Source: Paraburkholderia tuberum STM678
GTDB taxonomy: Bacteria > Pseudomonadota > Gammaproteobacteria > Burkholderiales > Burkholderiaceae
NCBI RefSeq assembly: GCF_902833905.1
Contig: NZ_CADFGP010000022.1
Span: 62,001 to 126,000, forward strand
Reading direction: 5' to 3'
DNA: 64,000 bases
This document shows positions 63,681 through 64,000 of the stretch, piece after piece. Under the pieces are notes generated by a model, which was given only the letters and a program-made list of their open reading frames with translations, was not told the DNA's origin and did not search any database. How positions within the stretch are numbered: position 1 is the stretch's first letter; each line of letters starts with the position of its first letter. The position numbers and the translations under genes are program-made.

Positions 63681-64000
63681 TTAGAGCGGGGGCTCGACGG
63701 TGGCGCGGCGCACCGGCGCCGGCGGTGGCGCGGACGGCGCCACGACGCCCATCGAGACAATGTACTTGAGCGCAGCATCGACCGTCATGTCGAGCTCGAT
63801 CACTTCGCTTTTCGGCACCATCAGGAAGAAGCCGGACGTCGGGTTCGGTGTGGTCGGCACGTATACGCTGACGTACTCTTCTTTCAGATGGTTGGCCACG
63901 TCGCCGCCCGGGATGCCGGTCAGAAACGCGATCGTATAGGACCCGCGGCGCGGGTACTCGATCAGCAGCGCCTTGCGGAATGCATTGCCGCTGCTCGAGA
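63681..64000 (-). CDS. DUF502 family membrane protein, C-terminal part (cut by window edge)
   Basis: About 105 C-terminal codons are present; the N-terminal membrane helices lie outside. The readable part contains AFRKALLIEYPRRGSYTIAF then LTGIPGG, SVYVPTTPNPTSGFFLMVPK and ELDMTVDAALKYIVSMGVVA, the DUF502 core, and ends in a Pro-rich tail (APSAPPPAPVRRATVEPPL). DUF502 proteins are predicted inner-membrane proteins of unknown function. In betaproteobacteria the gene often precedes aspS, as here (75-bp gap). Confidence 0.9.
   Translation of the reverse strand, partial: SSSGNAFRKALLIEYPRRGSYTIAFLTGIPGGDVANHLKEEYVSVYVPTTPNPTSGFFLMVPKSEVIELDMTVDAALKYIVSMGVVAPSAPPPAPVRRATVEPPL

Overview
The window is a piece of a high-GC betaproteobacterial chromosome, most likely Burkholderiaceae and close to Burkholderia or Paraburkholderia. 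I base this on gene order and protein character, not on a database search. The markers are queA-tgt-yajC-secD-secF, a split pntAA/pntAB/pntB, glyQ-glyS-gmhB-plsC, lptD-surA-pdxA-rsmA divergent from amgK-murU, and aspS-nudB-clsB. Coding density is high. I see no rRNA, tRNA, CRISPR array, complete insertion sequence or prophage.

Layout. 1-7 kb: the start of recG (minus), then tRNA queuosine genes (queA, tgt) and Sec translocase accessory genes (yajC, secD, secF), closed by a strong hairpin terminator. 7-10.4 kb (minus): an MHS-type MFS transporter, then a cytochrome b561 gene followed by two yceI paralogues. 10.8-14.7 kb (plus): a paraquat-inducible/MCE operon with PqiA split into two genes, then pqiB and pqiC. 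14.8-17.5 kb: an rRNA methyltransferase, a VOC protein and a WYL regulator. 17.5-20.9 kb: the proton-translocating transhydrogenase operon (minus), whose 3' end is duplicated around a hairpin-rich insert of about 300 bp. 21-30.4 kb (plus): nudJ, mnmA, an FMN glutamate-synthase-like protein, glyQS, gmhB, plsC and a YgjP-type metallopeptidase.

30.4-34.3 kb (minus): a polar amino acid ABC importer with an IclR regulator. It interrupts what I remember as a conserved housekeeping block that resumes with gloA. 35-44 kb: a DMT transporter, the outer-membrane biogenesis block rsmA-pdxA-surA-lptD (minus) and the peptidoglycan-recycling pair amgK-murU (plus). 44-52.3 kb: an ABC exporter, a thioesterase, a glutathione transferase, a PAS/GGDEF/EAL protein, a NarM-like gene and fdhD. 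52.3-59.5 kb (minus): a fatty acid beta-oxidation operon led by a TetR gene, with an 18-bp perfect palindrome upstream and a terminator before a trailing enoyl-CoA hydratase. 59.8-64 kb (minus): clsB, nudB, aspS and a DUF502 gene cut by the window edge.

Most of the window is ordinary core genome. The least ordinary signals are the pntB 3'-end duplication with its structured insert, the phased palindromic operator upstream of the fatty-acid operon, the inserted ABC/IclR cassette, and the NarM-like/FdhD pair. I found no clearly new multi-gene system.
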